64,000 bases of DNA, taken from SAR86 cluster bacterium SAR86B. Lineage in GTDB: Bacteria; Pseudomonadota; Gammaproteobacteria; Magnimaribacterales; D2472. The position numbers and the translations under genes were made by a program. Positions 38,876 through 50,106 of the stretch are shown one piece after another (position 1 is the stretch's first letter; every line of letters begins with the position of its first letter). The stretch is from NCBI GenBank assembly GCA_905181955.1, contig CAJJAC010000004.1:1-64000 (forward strand), given 5' to 3'. The notes beneath the pieces were generated by a model, which saw only the letters and a list, made by a program, of their open reading frames with translations, was not told the DNA's origin and made no database searches.

Positions 38876-39799
38876 ATGTTTATAAATACTGAAACAAAAT
38901 TTATATGGAAAAATGGATCTTTTCAGGCATGGGATGATTCAAATATTCATATTCTTACTCATACGTTTCATTATGGATTGGGAGTATTTGAGGGAGTTAG
39001 AGCCTACAGCACTTCTAAAGGGCCAGCAATATTTCGATTAAATGATCATACTGATAGACTATTTTCTGCAGCAGATAAGGTAAATATTGAAATACCATGC
39101 TCAAAAAATGAAATCAATGATGTCCAAAGAGCTATTTTCTCTAAAAATAATTTAGAAGAAGGCTATATAAGACCCATGATTTATTTAGGAAGTGAGTCAA
39201 TGGGACTCAGAGCTACAGACTTATCAGTAAACACTGCTGTTGCTGCCTGGGAATGGCCGTCTTATATGAGCCCTGAATCTAAAGAGAGCGGCATTTCAAT
39301 AATTAAATCCCCTTTTCCACAATATTCAAATCCTCTATATTCTGGTAATAAGATTATGGGAAGCTATATTAATTCTATAATGGCTCTTCAGGATGCTATA
39401 AAGAAGGGAGCAGATGAGGCGCTTTTAATGGATGAAAATGGTTTTATTTCAGAAGGTAGTGGAGAAAATATATTTATCATAAAAAATGATGAGATATATA
39501 CACCCAAAATTGAACATTGTTTAAATGGAATAACCAGACAGTCTGTAATAACTATAGCTGAAGATTTTGGCATAAATGTTTTTGAAAAAGATCTTACTTA
39601 CGAAGACCTAAGTGATGCGGACGAAGCGTTTTTTACCGGCACAGCTGTTGAAATAACTCCAGTAACAAAAATTGATTCAAAACCAATTGGAACTGGTGCA
39701 AGAGGCCCAATTACTAAAAAGCTCCAAGAAACATATAGCCTAATAGTAACTGGTCAAAGTGATCAATATAACTCCTGGCTTACATATACCGACTCCTAG
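38876..39799 (+). CDS. ilvE: Branched-chain amino acid aminotransferase
   Basis: A PLP-dependent fold-type IV transaminase for the last step of Leu, Ile and Val synthesis. At 307 residues it has HYGLGVFEGVRAYST, YIRPMIYLG, the Lys-bearing segment around GNKIMGSYINSIMA, and EGSGENIF followed by GITRQSVI, all family hallmarks. No Shine-Dalgarno sequence is obvious before ATG 38876. The following glycosyltransferase gene begins at or just before its stop, so ilvE may head the envelope operon. Confidence 0.95.
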   Translation: MFINTETKFIWKNGSFQAWDDSNIHILTHTFHYGLGVFEGVRAYSTSKGPAIFRLNDHTDRLFSAADKVNIEIPCSKNEINDVQRAIFSKNNLEEGYIRPMIYLGSESMGLRATDLSVNTAVAAWEWPSYMSPESKESGISIIKSPFPQYSNPLYSGNKIMGSYINSIMALQDAIKKGADEALLMDENGFISEGSGENIFIIKNDEIYTPKIEHCLNGITRQSVITIAEDFGINVFEKDLTYEDLSDADEAFFTGTAVEITPVTKIDSKPIGTGARGPITKKLQETYSLIVTGQSDQYNSWLTYTDS

Positions 39800-39803
39800 A
39801 AAT

Positions 39804-41072
39804 TTGAAATCTTTAAAGATACTTATCTTAAGCTACAGAAGTGCACCCTTTGGTGGTGGGCAGGGAATCTATGTAAAAGATTTATCAAAGTCTTTAATGG
39901 ACTTAGGTCACGATGTAACTGTATTTTCAGGACCACCATATCCACAACTAGATAATAAAATAAAATTAATACAATCTCCTGGCTTAAATCTATTCGAAAC
40001 CTTTGATTTTAAAGATAGATTTTTTAAATTCATAAATTATAAAAATAAAACAATTACTGATTTATATGAATTTCTATCTGTACTTTTTGGAGGATTTCCA
40101 GAAATGAGAACTTTTGGTGCAAGAGCTAAAAAATATATTTTAAAAAATCAATATGATTTAGTTATTGATAATCAATCAGTAAGTTATGGCATGGAATATA
40201 TTCAAATTCTTACACCTTTGATTGAGGTTATTCATCACCCGATTACTATGGATCTGAAGCATGAATTAGAAACAAATACTAATCTTATATATAGTCTTTC
40301 AAGACGAAGATGGTATTCCTTTTTAAGAATGCAAAAAAAAGTAGCACCTTTGTTACAAAATATACTAACTCCTTCATATAGTTCAAAAAAAGATATTATT
40401 AATGATTTTCACGTTGAGCCTAAAAATATTTCTGTTATACATAATGCTATAGATTCTAATATATTTAGGCCTTATCCTGAGATAGAAAGGATACCTCATA
40501 GACTAATCACAACTGCTAGTGCAGATGTCCCTCTAAAAGGTTTAGATTTCACGCTTCACGCTATAGCTGCATTAGCTAAAGACTTTGACGATATTGAGTT
40601 ATTAGTCATAGGGAGTTCAAGAGAAGGTGGACATACAGAAAGATTGATCAAAAAATTGAATCTCAATGAAAGAGTTACATTTAAAACTGGAATTACAAAA
40701 GATGAAATTGCCCAAGAATATGCTAGAAGCTCAGTCGCTATAGTTAGTTCTTTATATGAAGGCTTTGGATATCCTGTTGCTGAAGCTATGTCATGCTCTA
40801 CGCCTTTAATTGCTACAGACGTAGCATCAATTCCAGAAATAACAGATGATTATGCAATATTAATTCCTCCAAAGAATTCTGTGGCTATAAATGATTCCAT
40901 TAGAAAAATATTTCTTAAACCTAATCTGTATAATGAGATAGCAGATAGAGGCAGGCAGCATATAAAGACCAAATTTAATTGGCTTTTTATAGGCAAACAA
41001 TATGAAGAATTAATGTATAAAGTCATAAAAAATCATAAAACAATTATTAAAGGCAATAATGCTAACTTTTGA
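39804..41072 (+). CDS. Glycosyltransferase family 4 protein
   Basis: A GT-B fold, retaining glycosyltransferase. The N-terminal acceptor domain begins LKILILSYRSAPFGGGQGIYVKDL. The C-terminal nucleotide-sugar domain has TASADVPLKGLDFTLHAIA, the E-x7-E motif region SSLYEGFGYPVAEAMSC, and ATDVASIPEI. TTG 39804, 4 bases after the ilvE stop, places the Rossmann strand at the N-terminus. A GTG at 39759 in the same frame would overlap ilvE by 41 bases; neither has a clear Shine-Dalgarno sequence. It overlaps the next methyltransferase gene by 14 bases. The sugar and acceptor are unknown; context suggests lipopolysaccharide or another surface glycan. Confidence 0.88.
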   Translation: MKSLKILILSYRSAPFGGGQGIYVKDLSKSLMDLGHDVTVFSGPPYPQLDNKIKLIQSPGLNLFETFDFKDRFFKFINYKNKTITDLYEFLSVLFGGFPEMRTFGARAKKYILKNQYDLVIDNQSVSYGMEYIQILTPLIEVIHHPITMDLKHELETNTNLIYSLSRRRWYSFLRMQKKVAPLLQNILTPSYSSKKDIINDFHVEPKNISVIHNAIDSNIFRPYPEIERIPHRLITTASADVPLKGLDFTLHAIAALAKDFDDIELLVIGSSREGGHTERLIKKLNLNERVTFKTGITKDEIAQEYARSSVAIVSSLYEGFGYPVAEAMSCSTPLIATDVASIPEITDDYAILIPPKNSVAINDSIRKIFLKPNLYNEIADRGRQHIKTKFNWLFIGKQYEELMYKVIKNHKTIIKGNNANF

Positions 41073-41763
41073 TTTCAACAAAATTAATATTCCAGATGGT
41101 GCAAAGGTTCTAGATCTTGGTTGTGGAGAAGGGCGACATATATTTGGAATAATGGACAAATATCCTAATGCTTATTGTGTGGGCTTAGATCTTCACACTG
41201 AATCTTTGAAAATTGCTCAAGAGGGTGCAGAATATTTTGAATCTATATCTAATGAAGGAGCAGGTTTTACTTTGGCTTCTGGTTATCAAATGCCTTTTGC
41301 TGACTCTTCATTTGATATGGTAGTTTGTTCTGAAGTGCTAGAACACTTAATTAATTACGAAGATGCTTTAAATGAAATTCAGAGGGTATTAAAACCAGAT
41401 GGTTATTTCTTACCCAGCTTTCCTGCATATTGGCCTGAAAGAGTATGCTGGATGCTATCAGAAGATTATCACAACATGCCAGGCGGGCATGTAAGAATTT
41501 TTAAGAAGAAACAGGCAATTAATACAATTTCAAGTCACGGTTTTAATTATATTTCCTCTGAAAAATTTCATTCACTCCATGCCCCATATTGGTGGTTAAG
41601 ATGCATGTTTTGGAAAACACAAGAAACAAATATATTAGTTAGAGCTTATAAAAAGGTTCTGGAAAAACAGATACTTAAAAAACCTTTGTATCTTGAGATA
41701 CTTGATAAGATTCTTAATCCAATACTTGGAAAGAGTATTGCCATGTATTACCAAAAAAAATAA
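41059..41763 (+). CDS. Class I SAM-dependent methyltransferase
   Basis: The 234-residue protein has SAM-binding motif VLDLGCGEGRHIFG, acidic motif II VGLDLH, and VVCSEVLEHL, the Methyltransf_11/25 pattern. The C-terminal part (from about residue 125) has PAYWPERVCW and a basic tail that may contact membrane or a lipid-linked substrate. It overlaps the glycosyltransferase upstream by 14 bases and shares one base with the next gene. The target is unknown; from its neighbours, a glycan or polyprenyl-linked intermediate is likely. Confidence 0.85.
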   Translation: MLTFDFNKINIPDGAKVLDLGCGEGRHIFGIMDKYPNAYCVGLDLHTESLKIAQEGAEYFESISNEGAGFTLASGYQMPFADSSFDMVVCSEVLEHLINYEDALNEIQRVLKPDGYFLPSFPAYWPERVCWMLSEDYHNMPGGHVRIFKKKQAINTISSHGFNYISSEKFHSLHAPYWWLRCMFWKTQETNILVRAYKKVLEKQILKKPLYLEILDKILNPILGKSIAMYYQKK

Positions 41764-42821
41764 TGTATATACCTACAAAGAAGACATTTGAAGGTCTTGA
41801 GTATAGTCACCTAGATTTTTATAAACCACTAGAAGGTTACATAAAATCGTGTCAGTCACTTTCAGGGGCAATTCCTTCCTTAAAATGCGGCAAGCTTGAT
41901 CCATGGGATCATGTCGAATCCTTAATGGGTCTAACCACTTTAGGAAATTTAGAGGGTGCAAGGCTTGGATTTGATTGGTTGATCAGTAATCAAAATAAAG
42001 ATGGAAGTTGGTATAGCGAGTTTGTTAATGACAAGGCAACTCAAACAAATAAACAGACTCATTTTTCATGCTATATGAGCACCGGATTACTTCATTATTA
42101 CTTAATAACTAAAGACTTAGAATACGTTAAATCAATTTGGCCTCACGCTAGCAAGGGTATTAATTTTTGCTTAAACCTGCAAAATAATAAAGGAACAATC
42201 CCATGGTGTCTCAACAAGGAAGGCTTGCCTGGAGATGATTATTTAATTACTGGCTCATCCTCTACTTTAAAAAGTCTAGAATGCGCAATTGCCTTATTTA
42301 AAATTATTAAAGATACAGATAAATTGATGTTAGATAGTTGGGAAACTGCATATCTTAAATTAAGAAAAGCCATAAGGAATCCAGAAGGCTTATTTGATAT
42401 CCAAATAGATAGAAAAAGGTTTTCTATGGATTGGTATTACCCAATAATTTCAGGAGCTTTTAACACAGATGAAAGCAAAGAAATCATAAATAAAACTCTT
42501 TCAGAATTTTACGTCAAAGGAATAGGAATTAAATGCGTTAAAGAAGAGCCATGGGTAACTGTTGCTGAAACTAGTGAATTTGTAATTGCTGCAGCAAAAG
42601 CAGAAGAGCTAAATTTAGCACAAGACATATTTTTAGAATCCTTAAATATCTCTGATAACAATAATATTCCTTTCATGGGATGGCAGTATGTTGAAAATAT
42701 ATTTTGGCCTGATGAAAAGCCATCATGGACTGCGGCTGCGGTAATATTAGCCGCAGATTCTCTTTATAAATTTACTGATGGATGTAATTTATTTATTGAT
42801 TCACAGATTAAAAATCTTTAG
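41763..42821 (+). CDS. Alpha/alpha-barrel (prenyltransferase/squalene-cyclase-like) protein
   Basis: The 352-residue soluble protein is built of helical-hairpin repeats with Gly- and Trp-rich turns (GFDWLISNQNKDGSWYSEF, GINFCLNLQNNKGTIPW, MGWQYVENIFWPDEKPSWTA), as in (alpha/alpha)6 barrels of the prenyltransferase, terpene-cyclase or glycoside-hydrolase type. The squalene-cyclase DxDD motif is not seen, so cyclase activity is unlikely. It forms a tight string with the glycosyltransferase and methyltransferase genes (1-base overlap). The end overlaps the convergent methyltransferase gene by 14 bases. A glycan- or lipid-related enzyme is inferred from context. Confidence 0.7.
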   Translation: MYIPTKKTFEGLEYSHLDFYKPLEGYIKSCQSLSGAIPSLKCGKLDPWDHVESLMGLTTLGNLEGARLGFDWLISNQNKDGSWYSEFVNDKATQTNKQTHFSCYMSTGLLHYYLITKDLEYVKSIWPHASKGINFCLNLQNNKGTIPWCLNKEGLPGDDYLITGSSSTLKSLECAIALFKIIKDTDKLMLDSWETAYLKLRKAIRNPEGLFDIQIDRKRFSMDWYYPIISGAFNTDESKEIINKTLSEFYVKGIGIKCVKEEPWVTVAETSEFVIAAAKAEELNLAQDIFLESLNISDNNNIPFMGWQYVENIFWPDEKPSWTAAAVILAADSLYKFTDGCNLFIDSQIKNL

Positions 42822-43419
42822 TTAAGCATACTATCGTGTCTACTCTTTCATACAATTTATAGCCTTCACCTAGAGCTCTTTTATATATCTCATATGGGGC
42901 TTGTCCGCCAAGCTCAGGATCTTCAAAAATATCATGGATAACTAAAGCTCCTCCTTTTTTAATATAAGATTGCCAACTCTCATAATCTAAAGTTGCAGAC
43001 TCTAATGAATGACTTCCATCTATAAAAACCATACCAAGATTTTTATTCCAGCCTTTTGCTGCTGCTGCTGATGAGCTAACTATAGGTATTACCGTATCCT
43101 CTAGATCAAATGCTCTTATATTTTTTATAAAGAGTGGGAAAGTATTTACTGCATTTAAGCTGTAGTCAAAAATCTCAGAGTCAAAATACTCTTCATTAAG
43201 CTGATGCTCTTCAGAGCCTTTATGATGATCAATAGTAAAAACCACTTGATCTTCTTTTTTAGAAGCCAAGCCTAGATAAATTGAAGACTTACCACAAAAA
43301 CTACCTATTTCAAGCAAGGGACCAATTTGAGAGAATATTTTAGCCCAGGACATGAGAGCTTTACCTTCATGATCGGGCATAAAGCCTTTTATATCTTCGA
43401 TTCCTTTAAGACCAATCAT
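42808..43419 (-). CDS. Class I SAM-dependent methyltransferase (type 24)
   Basis: The 203-residue protein has LLEIGSFCGKSSIYLG as motif I, FTIDHHKG as motif II, and MVFIDGSHSLESATLDYESW with VIHDIF, the Methyltransf_24 pattern often found in polysaccharide or macrolide clusters. ATG 43419 overlaps the LpxL-like gene's stop by 4 bases, so these two are co-translated. The substrate is not evident; pairing with a lipid A acyltransferase suggests an envelope lipid or sugar target. Confidence 0.82.
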   Translation of the reverse strand: MIGLKGIEDIKGFMPDHEGKALMSWAKIFSQIGPLLEIGSFCGKSSIYLGLASKKEDQVVFTIDHHKGSEEHQLNEEYFDSEIFDYSLNAVNTFPLFIKNIRAFDLEDTVIPIVSSSAAAAKGWNKNLGMVFIDGSHSLESATLDYESWQSYIKKGGALVIHDIFEDPELGGQAPYEIYKRALGEGYKLYERVDTIVCLTKDF

Positions 43420-44288
43420 TTATAAAAATTATCCTTACCAAGTGTTGATTTGAATCTGCGATGTTGCCATAAATATTCATCAGGATGAAGCTTAATTTTG
43501 TTTTCTATAAAATCATTTATTGATTGTGAGAAATTTATTGGCGAGCTCATATCCCCAATAAAACTTTCTATTGAAAGAATCAAAGTATTGTTCTCAATAT
43601 AGCTATTTAAAAAATATGTCTTACATTTGGCGCTTTCTACTATTTTATAGGGCGCAGTTATAGTTGCTGCATTGTTACCAAAGAATTTCATCACTTCTGA
43701 TGAATTAATTCCATAGTCTTGATCAATTGCATAGAGCACAGTTTTACCTGTTTTTAACCATCTAATAAATTTAATAGGTTGGTTTTTATCAGCAGAGTCT
43801 TTTAGACCTTTTAATCTTCCAGAGGACTGAACCGAATCAAAATAATCAGAGTTATGAACTCTCTCTACCCCGTATACAGGTATATTCATTCCCAAGATCC
43901 TTGAATCTAATTCAAGATGAAGAGAATGCTTAAATATAAGCAAAACGCCATTACCGTCTTCTTGCTGCTTAACCAAGCCATCCAAGCCCTTAATATTATA
44001 TTTAATTGATCTATTTATCCTTTTATTCGTCCAAAACCAGGCTATACCAGTGCTTATAATTGTTATGCCAGAATTGAATATATTTTTTCTATAAATCTTA
44101 CTTCTTTGATCAGAATCTAATTCTGCAAAACAAAGGTCAATATTTTTTTTGCTATACAAATTGCGGTTTAGAGGGAGTATGTAAAAAATTAGACCAATGA
44201 AATAACCAAGAGGTTTGTGCATAAATCTTGGCAGACTAACTAGCATCTTCCAGAGATTAATTATTATTATTAATATTTTTTTCTTCAT
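43416..44288 (-). CDS. LpxL/HtrB-family lipid A acyltransferase
   Basis: A late acyltransferase that adds a secondary acyl chain to Kdo2-lipid IVA at the inner membrane. The 290-residue protein has an N-terminal membrane anchor, the catalytic H-x4-E motif in FKHSLHLELDSR, and YGVERVHNSDYF followed by a Gly/Arg-rich loop and AIDQDYG. The length is slightly below the 300-310 of E. coli LpxL. It lies divergent from waaA, the Kdo transferase that makes its substrate. Acyl-chain specificity cannot be told. Confidence 0.85.
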   Translation of the reverse strand: MKKKILIIIINLWKMLVSLPRFMHKPLGYFIGLIFYILPLNRNLYSKKNIDLCFAELDSDQRSKIYRKNIFNSGITIISTGIAWFWTNKRINRSIKYNIKGLDGLVKQQEDGNGVLLIFKHSLHLELDSRILGMNIPVYGVERVHNSDYFDSVQSSGRLKGLKDSADKNQPIKFIRWLKTGKTVLYAIDQDYGINSSEVMKFFGNNAATITAPYKIVESAKCKTYFLNSYIENNTLILSIESFIGDMSSPINFSQSINDFIENKIKLHPDEYLWQHRRFKSTLGKDNFYK

Positions 44289-44326
44289 AGATAATTTCTT
44301 CCATGTATTATTACATGTATTAATTT

Positions 44327-45927
<1,601 letters not shown>

Positions 45928-45949
45928 ATTTTATAAAAAGAGTTACAAG

Positions 45950-46900
45950 ATAAAAAATCTTAAAAAACCAGTAATATTTCTTTTAGGGCCAACAGCTTCT
46001 GGTAAGACTGAATTGGCGATAGATCTTTACTCAGAAATTCCTATTGAAATTATTAGTGTTGATTCGGTTATGGTTTATAAAGATTTCAATCTAGGCTCAG
46101 CCAAGCCAAACCAAATAACATTAAAGAATTATCCCCATCATCTCATAGATGTTATTTCAGCTGAAACTGTATACACAGCTTCAGATTTTACAAAAGATGC
46201 AATCAAACTTATACAAAAAGCTCATCATGATGGCAAAGTGCCCCTGCTTGTTGGTGGATCTATGATGTACTTTCAAAGACTGATAAAAGGTCTTGATATC
46301 TTGCCTGAAAGAGATGATCTATTTAGGGATGAAATGAAAGCAATAAAAGAATCTGAAGGCATTAATGCTCTATATCAAGAATTAAAATTAAAAGATTTAG
46401 ATTATGCAGACACGATAGAAGAAAATGATTCGCAGCGCATTATAAGAGCTCTAGAGATTATACATCTGTCAAAGAAAAGCCTCACATCTCAATTGGGAAG
46501 AATTTCTAACAATCATTTTTTAAATGATAATCATGTTATGCAATTAGGTATTTTTCCAAAAAATAGAAAATTATTACATGAAAGAATTGAGCAGAGGCTA
46601 GAGAAGATTATTGGAGATGGTTTAGTAGAAGAAATAAAAAACATTATAAATACTTATGCAATAAAAGATGATCACCCTGCTTTAAGGGCAATAAATTATA
46701 AACAAGCCTTAAGTTTTATAAGTGGTGAATATGACCATGAAACTTTTTATCTAAAAGCTCTATATGCCACCAGACAGTTTGCTAAGAGACAGATTACATG
46801 GATGCGATCATGGGAGAACTTGGAATTATTTGACATAAACGAAGAGCAAAAAATATTAAAAAAGATAAAAAATACAAAAGAAATCAAAAGTTTTGTTTAA
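45950..46900 (+). CDS. miaA: tRNA dimethylallyltransferase, non-standard start
   Basis: Adds a dimethylallyl group to A37 of tRNAs reading UNN codons. The P-loop GPTASGKTEL (from 45986) is followed by SVDSVMVYKDFNLGSAKP, LLVGGSMMYFQ and the DSQR/TRQFAKRQITW region. The first ATG, GTG or TTG in frame is TTG 46013, which lies after the P-loop and cannot be the true start. The frame is open back to 45896 but contains only near-cognate codons. ATA 45950, 7 bases after purine-rich AAGAG (45938-45942), gives 316 residues, the length of E. coli MiaA, and an N-terminus KNLKKPVIFL that fits the family. An assembly error or a shift from glnB are alternatives. Confidence 0.85.
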   Translation: MKNLKKPVIFLLGPTASGKTELAIDLYSEIPIEIISVDSVMVYKDFNLGSAKPNQITLKNYPHHLIDVISAETVYTASDFTKDAIKLIQKAHHDGKVPLLVGGSMMYFQRLIKGLDILPERDDLFRDEMKAIKESEGINALYQELKLKDLDYADTIEENDSQRIIRALEIIHLSKKSLTSQLGRISNNHFLNDNHVMQLGIFPKNRKLLHERIEQRLEKIIGDGLVEEIKNIINTYAIKDDHPALRAINYKQALSFISGEYDHETFYLKALYATRQFAKRQITWMRSWENLELFDINEEQKILKKIKNTKEIKSFV

Positions 46901-46928
46901 TTATTAAATTTAATACCCAAATAGACTT

Positions 46929-46934
46929 TATAAT
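46929..46934 (+). promoter_or_regulatory. -10 box of possible hflK promoter
   Basis: A perfect TATAAT in the 59-base gap between miaA and hflK, with only a weak -35 (TTAAAT at about 46904). An AGGA Shine-Dalgarno sequence (46948-46951) precedes the hflK GTG. Confidence 0.4.
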
Positions 46935-46959
46935 ATAAAAAACATACAGGAATTTAACA

Positions 46960-48000
46960 GTGAATTGGGATAATAAAAATAATAAAGATCCATGGGGCAA
47001 TAATCAAAATGATGCTCCGGATTTCGATGAATTAATAAAGAAGTTTTCTGCAATATTTGGAGGAGGCAACAGCAATAAATCAAACGGCTCATCATCGGGT
47101 GATGGTTTTAAGATGCCTGTTAAAAGAATCTTTGGCTATGGGTTTTTTGCATTTGCAATTATTTATGGATCGCTTTCTGTTTATCAGCTTGATTCATCTG
47201 AGCAGGCGGTTATCTTAAGATTTGGGCAATACCATGAAACTGCTGAAGAGGGTCTTAATTTTATGCTTGCAGGTGTTGATGAAAGATATATAGAAAATGT
47301 AACACTTACTAGAAGATATTCTCAGTCTGCAAATATGCTTACAAAAGATGAAAATATTGTAGATGTAACGGTTTCAGCACAGTATAGAATTGCGAATCTT
47401 AAAGACTTTGTTCTAAATGTTAAGGATCCAGAGGCAAGCTTAAGACAAGCTACAGAAAGCGCTCTAAGACACGTTGTTGGCGATAATACCCTTGATCAAA
47501 CGCTTACAGTTGAAAGAGAGAATATAGCAATACGAGTTGGAGAAAGATTGCAAAGTTACCTTAATATATACCAAACAGGATTAATCGTTCAGCAAATAAA
47601 TATTGAAAAAACTGATCCGCCAGCTGCTGTTAAAGATGCATTTGATGATGTTGTTGCAGCTAGAGAGGATAAAGAAAAACTCCAAAACGTAGCTGAAAGA
47701 TATGCTTTAACAATTGTTCCTGAAGCAAGAGGTCAAGCTCAAGCTACAATTCAAGAAGCAGAGGGTTACAAAAAAGAAGTGGTATCAAATGCAGAAGGTG
47801 AAGTTGCAAGATTCAATAAATTGCTTGAAGAATATAAAAAAGCTCCAGAAGTTACTAGGGCGCGTTTATTCATAGATACAAGGCAGTCAGTACTATCAAA
47901 TTCAACAAAAATCATGATCGATGTAGAGGGTGGAAATAATCTTCTATACCTACCTTTGGATAAAATTATGGAACAAAATAAAAAGAGAGAGGAAGACTAA
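46960..48000 (+). CDS. hflK: FtsH protease modulator HflK
   Basis: An inner-membrane SPFH protein that with HflC forms a large periplasmic cage around FtsH and restrains its proteolysis. At 346 residues it has a Gly/Asn/Asp-rich cytoplasmic N-terminus (NWDNKNNKDPWGNN), one transmembrane helix (about residues 52-70), and the SPFH/band-7 domain (SSEQAVILRFGQYHETAEEG). A charged helical region follows (QAQATIQEAEGYKKEV). It starts with GTG 46960 after AGGA. The hflC ATG overlaps its stop by 1 base. hfq and hflX, which normally lie between miaA and hflK, are absent here. Confidence 0.95.
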   Translation: MNWDNKNNKDPWGNNQNDAPDFDELIKKFSAIFGGGNSNKSNGSSSGDGFKMPVKRIFGYGFFAFAIIYGSLSVYQLDSSEQAVILRFGQYHETAEEGLNFMLAGVDERYIENVTLTRRYSQSANMLTKDENIVDVTVSAQYRIANLKDFVLNVKDPEASLRQATESALRHVVGDNTLDQTLTVERENIAIRVGERLQSYLNIYQTGLIVQQINIEKTDPPAAVKDAFDDVVAAREDKEKLQNVAERYALTIVPEARGQAQATIQEAEGYKKEVVSNAEGEVARFNKLLEEYKKAPEVTRARLFIDTRQSVLSNSTKIMIDVEGGNNLLYLPLDKIMEQNKKREED

Positions 48001-48866
48001 TGAATAGATCCACAACCATGACAGTATTAGCAGCACTAATTTTAGGAATTATGCTTAACAGTGTTTTTGTTGTTAATGATAAGGAGCATGCCATCGTCTT
48101 TCAGTTCGGTGAAGCTATTAGACCAAATGTTGATAAAGGCTTAAACTTTAAAATTCCAATAATTCAAAATGTTAAGAAGTTTGACTCTAGACTTCAAACT
48201 TTAGATGAAGAGCCTGATAGAATTCTTACTGTCGAGAGTAAGTATCTATTAGTAGACTCTTTTGTAAAATATAAAATTACAGATGTTCTAAAATTCTATC
48301 AGGCAAATAATGGTAGTTTTAATAGCTTAAATAGCTTACTAGCTCAACGAACAGAGTTTGAATTAAAGAATCAGTTTGGTAAAAGAACTGTAACAGAGCT
48401 TGTTTCTGGTGAAAGGGATGAATTAATGGATACTATGCGATCAGGCCTTAACGATGTAGTTGCTGACTTAGGAATTGAAATTATTGACTTTAGAGTCAAG
48501 CGGATTGATCTTCCATCTAACCTAAGTAATTCTGTTTATGAAAGAATGAGAACTCAAAGAAATCGTTTAGCTGAAGAGTTAAGATCTCAAGGTAAAGAAA
48601 TCTCTAGAGAAATAAGAGCTATAGCAGATAAAGATAAGGTTGTTATCTTAGCTGAGGCATATAAAACTGCTCAAGAGATTAAAGGTGATGGCGATGCTGA
48701 AGCTACAGGAATTTATGCAAATTCTTTTTCTCAAGATCCAGAATTTTATGAATTTACAAGAAGCATGAGGGCTTACACTGAGATCTTCCAAGATAAATCA
48801 GACGTTATGTTAATTGACACAGACTCAGATTTCTTTAAATATTTAAATCAATCTAAGACAAAATAA
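48000..48866 (+). CDS. hflC: FtsH protease modulator HflC
   Basis: The partner of HflK in the FtsH-controlling membrane complex. The 288-residue protein has an N-terminal membrane helix (about residues 5-24), the SPFH domain beginning NDKEHAIVFQFGEAI, and a C-terminal helical part with EISREIRAIADKDKVVILAEAY and the family end DTDSDFFKYLN. It shares one base with the hflK stop and is followed after 10 bases by purA, the conserved gammaproteobacterial order, with hisZ absent. Confidence 0.95.
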   Translation: MNRSTTMTVLAALILGIMLNSVFVVNDKEHAIVFQFGEAIRPNVDKGLNFKIPIIQNVKKFDSRLQTLDEEPDRILTVESKYLLVDSFVKYKITDVLKFYQANNGSFNSLNSLLAQRTEFELKNQFGKRTVTELVSGERDELMDTMRSGLNDVVADLGIEIIDFRVKRIDLPSNLSNSVYERMRTQRNRLAEELRSQGKEISREIRAIADKDKVVILAEAYKTAQEIKGDGDAEATGIYANSFSQDPEFYEFTRSMRAYTEIFQDKSDVMLIDTDSDFFKYLNQSKTK

Positions 48867-48876
48867 GGCCTAAATA

Positions 48877-50106
48877 ATGTCACTAAATACTCTTGTGCTT
48901 GGCTTGCAGTGGGGTGATGAGGGCAAAGGCAAGATTGTTGACGCTTTAAGTAAAAAAATTCATGCAGTATGTAGATTTCAGGGTGGCCACAATGCTGGAC
49001 ATACTATTAAAGTAAATGGCCAACAAACAGTACTTCACTTATGCCCATCAGGGGCTCTTCATCCTCAGGTTCAATGCGTAATAGGCAATGGAGTAGTATT
49101 ATCTTTAGAGGCATTAGATAAAGAGTTAAAGGGCTTAGAAGAGCTTGATGTTACTTTTAATAATAGGATGCATATCAGTAATGCTTGCTCATTAATTCTT
49201 CCAAGTCATATTGCTATTGATAAGGTTAGGGATAAGCAAGAATCTATAGGAACTACTGGAAGAGGAATAGGTCCTGCATACGAAGACAAAGTGGCAAGAA
49301 GGGCGGTCAGATTTGGAGATCTAGGAAATGAAGATCTTTTAAAAGAAAAAGTTACTACTTTAGTTAATTATCATAATAAAGTCCTTCAAAATTTATATGG
49401 TGCTGATACTTTTAATATCGATGATATTTTAGAAGAGTTAAATAGCTATAAATATTTATATGACAATTACGCTAGTGATGTTCAGGATATTGTTTATAAG
49501 TGGAATAAAGAAAAAAAATCAATTTTATTTGAAGGCGCCCAAGGCTCGCTATTGGATATCGATCATGGGACTTATCCATACGTTACCTCATCAAGCACTA
49601 CTGCAGGCGGAGTTTCAACTGGTATTGGAGTTGGACCAAAATTCATTGATAAAATTGTAGGCATTTCAAAAGCTTATGCAACAAGGGTTGGAGAAGGACC
49701 TTTTTTAACTGAATTATTTGATGATAATGCAAAAATGCTTGCTGAAAGAGGTCATGAATTTGGTGCAACAACAGGAAGACCTAGAAGATGTGGATGGCTT
49801 GATCTAGTTTCACTAAAGAAAACAGTTTTTTTAAATTCTGTAACCGATCTATGTTTAACCAAGTTAGATGTTCTTGATGCTTTTGAAGCTATAGAAGTTT
49901 GCGTAGCTTATGATGAAAAAGGAGAACCAGTTTTTAAAACTTTTCCAGGCTGGATGTCAGAAACTGAAGGTATTAATAAGTTTGATGATTTACCAGATAA
50001 TGCTAAAAGCTATATAAAATTCATTGAATCATTCGTTGAATGTTCTGCATCTATAATATCAACAGGGCCTTCAAGAGAGCAGACTATTTATCTTTCTTCA
50101 TTTTAA
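48877..50106 (+). CDS. purA: Adenylosuccinate synthetase
   Basis: Joins IMP and aspartate with GTP to form adenylosuccinate, committing IMP to AMP. The 409-residue protein (slightly short against about 430) has the N-terminal LGLQWGDEGKGKIVD with the catalytic Asp and GTP loop, GGHNAGHTI with the catalytic His, GTTGRGIGPAYEDK, FEGAQGSLLDIDHGTYP, and TGRPRRCGWLD. The 3' end overlaps the convergent nusB by 23 bases. Confidence 0.97.
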   Translation: MSLNTLVLGLQWGDEGKGKIVDALSKKIHAVCRFQGGHNAGHTIKVNGQQTVLHLCPSGALHPQVQCVIGNGVVLSLEALDKELKGLEELDVTFNNRMHISNACSLILPSHIAIDKVRDKQESIGTTGRGIGPAYEDKVARRAVRFGDLGNEDLLKEKVTTLVNYHNKVLQNLYGADTFNIDDILEELNSYKYLYDNYASDVQDIVYKWNKEKKSILFEGAQGSLLDIDHGTYPYVTSSSTTAGGVSTGIGVGPKFIDKIVGISKAYATRVGEGPFLTELFDDNAKMLAERGHEFGATTGRPRRCGWLDLVSLKKTVFLNSVTDLCLTKLDVLDAFEAIEVCVAYDEKGEPVFKTFPGWMSETEGINKFDDLPDNAKSYIKFIESFVECSASIISTGPSREQTIYLSSF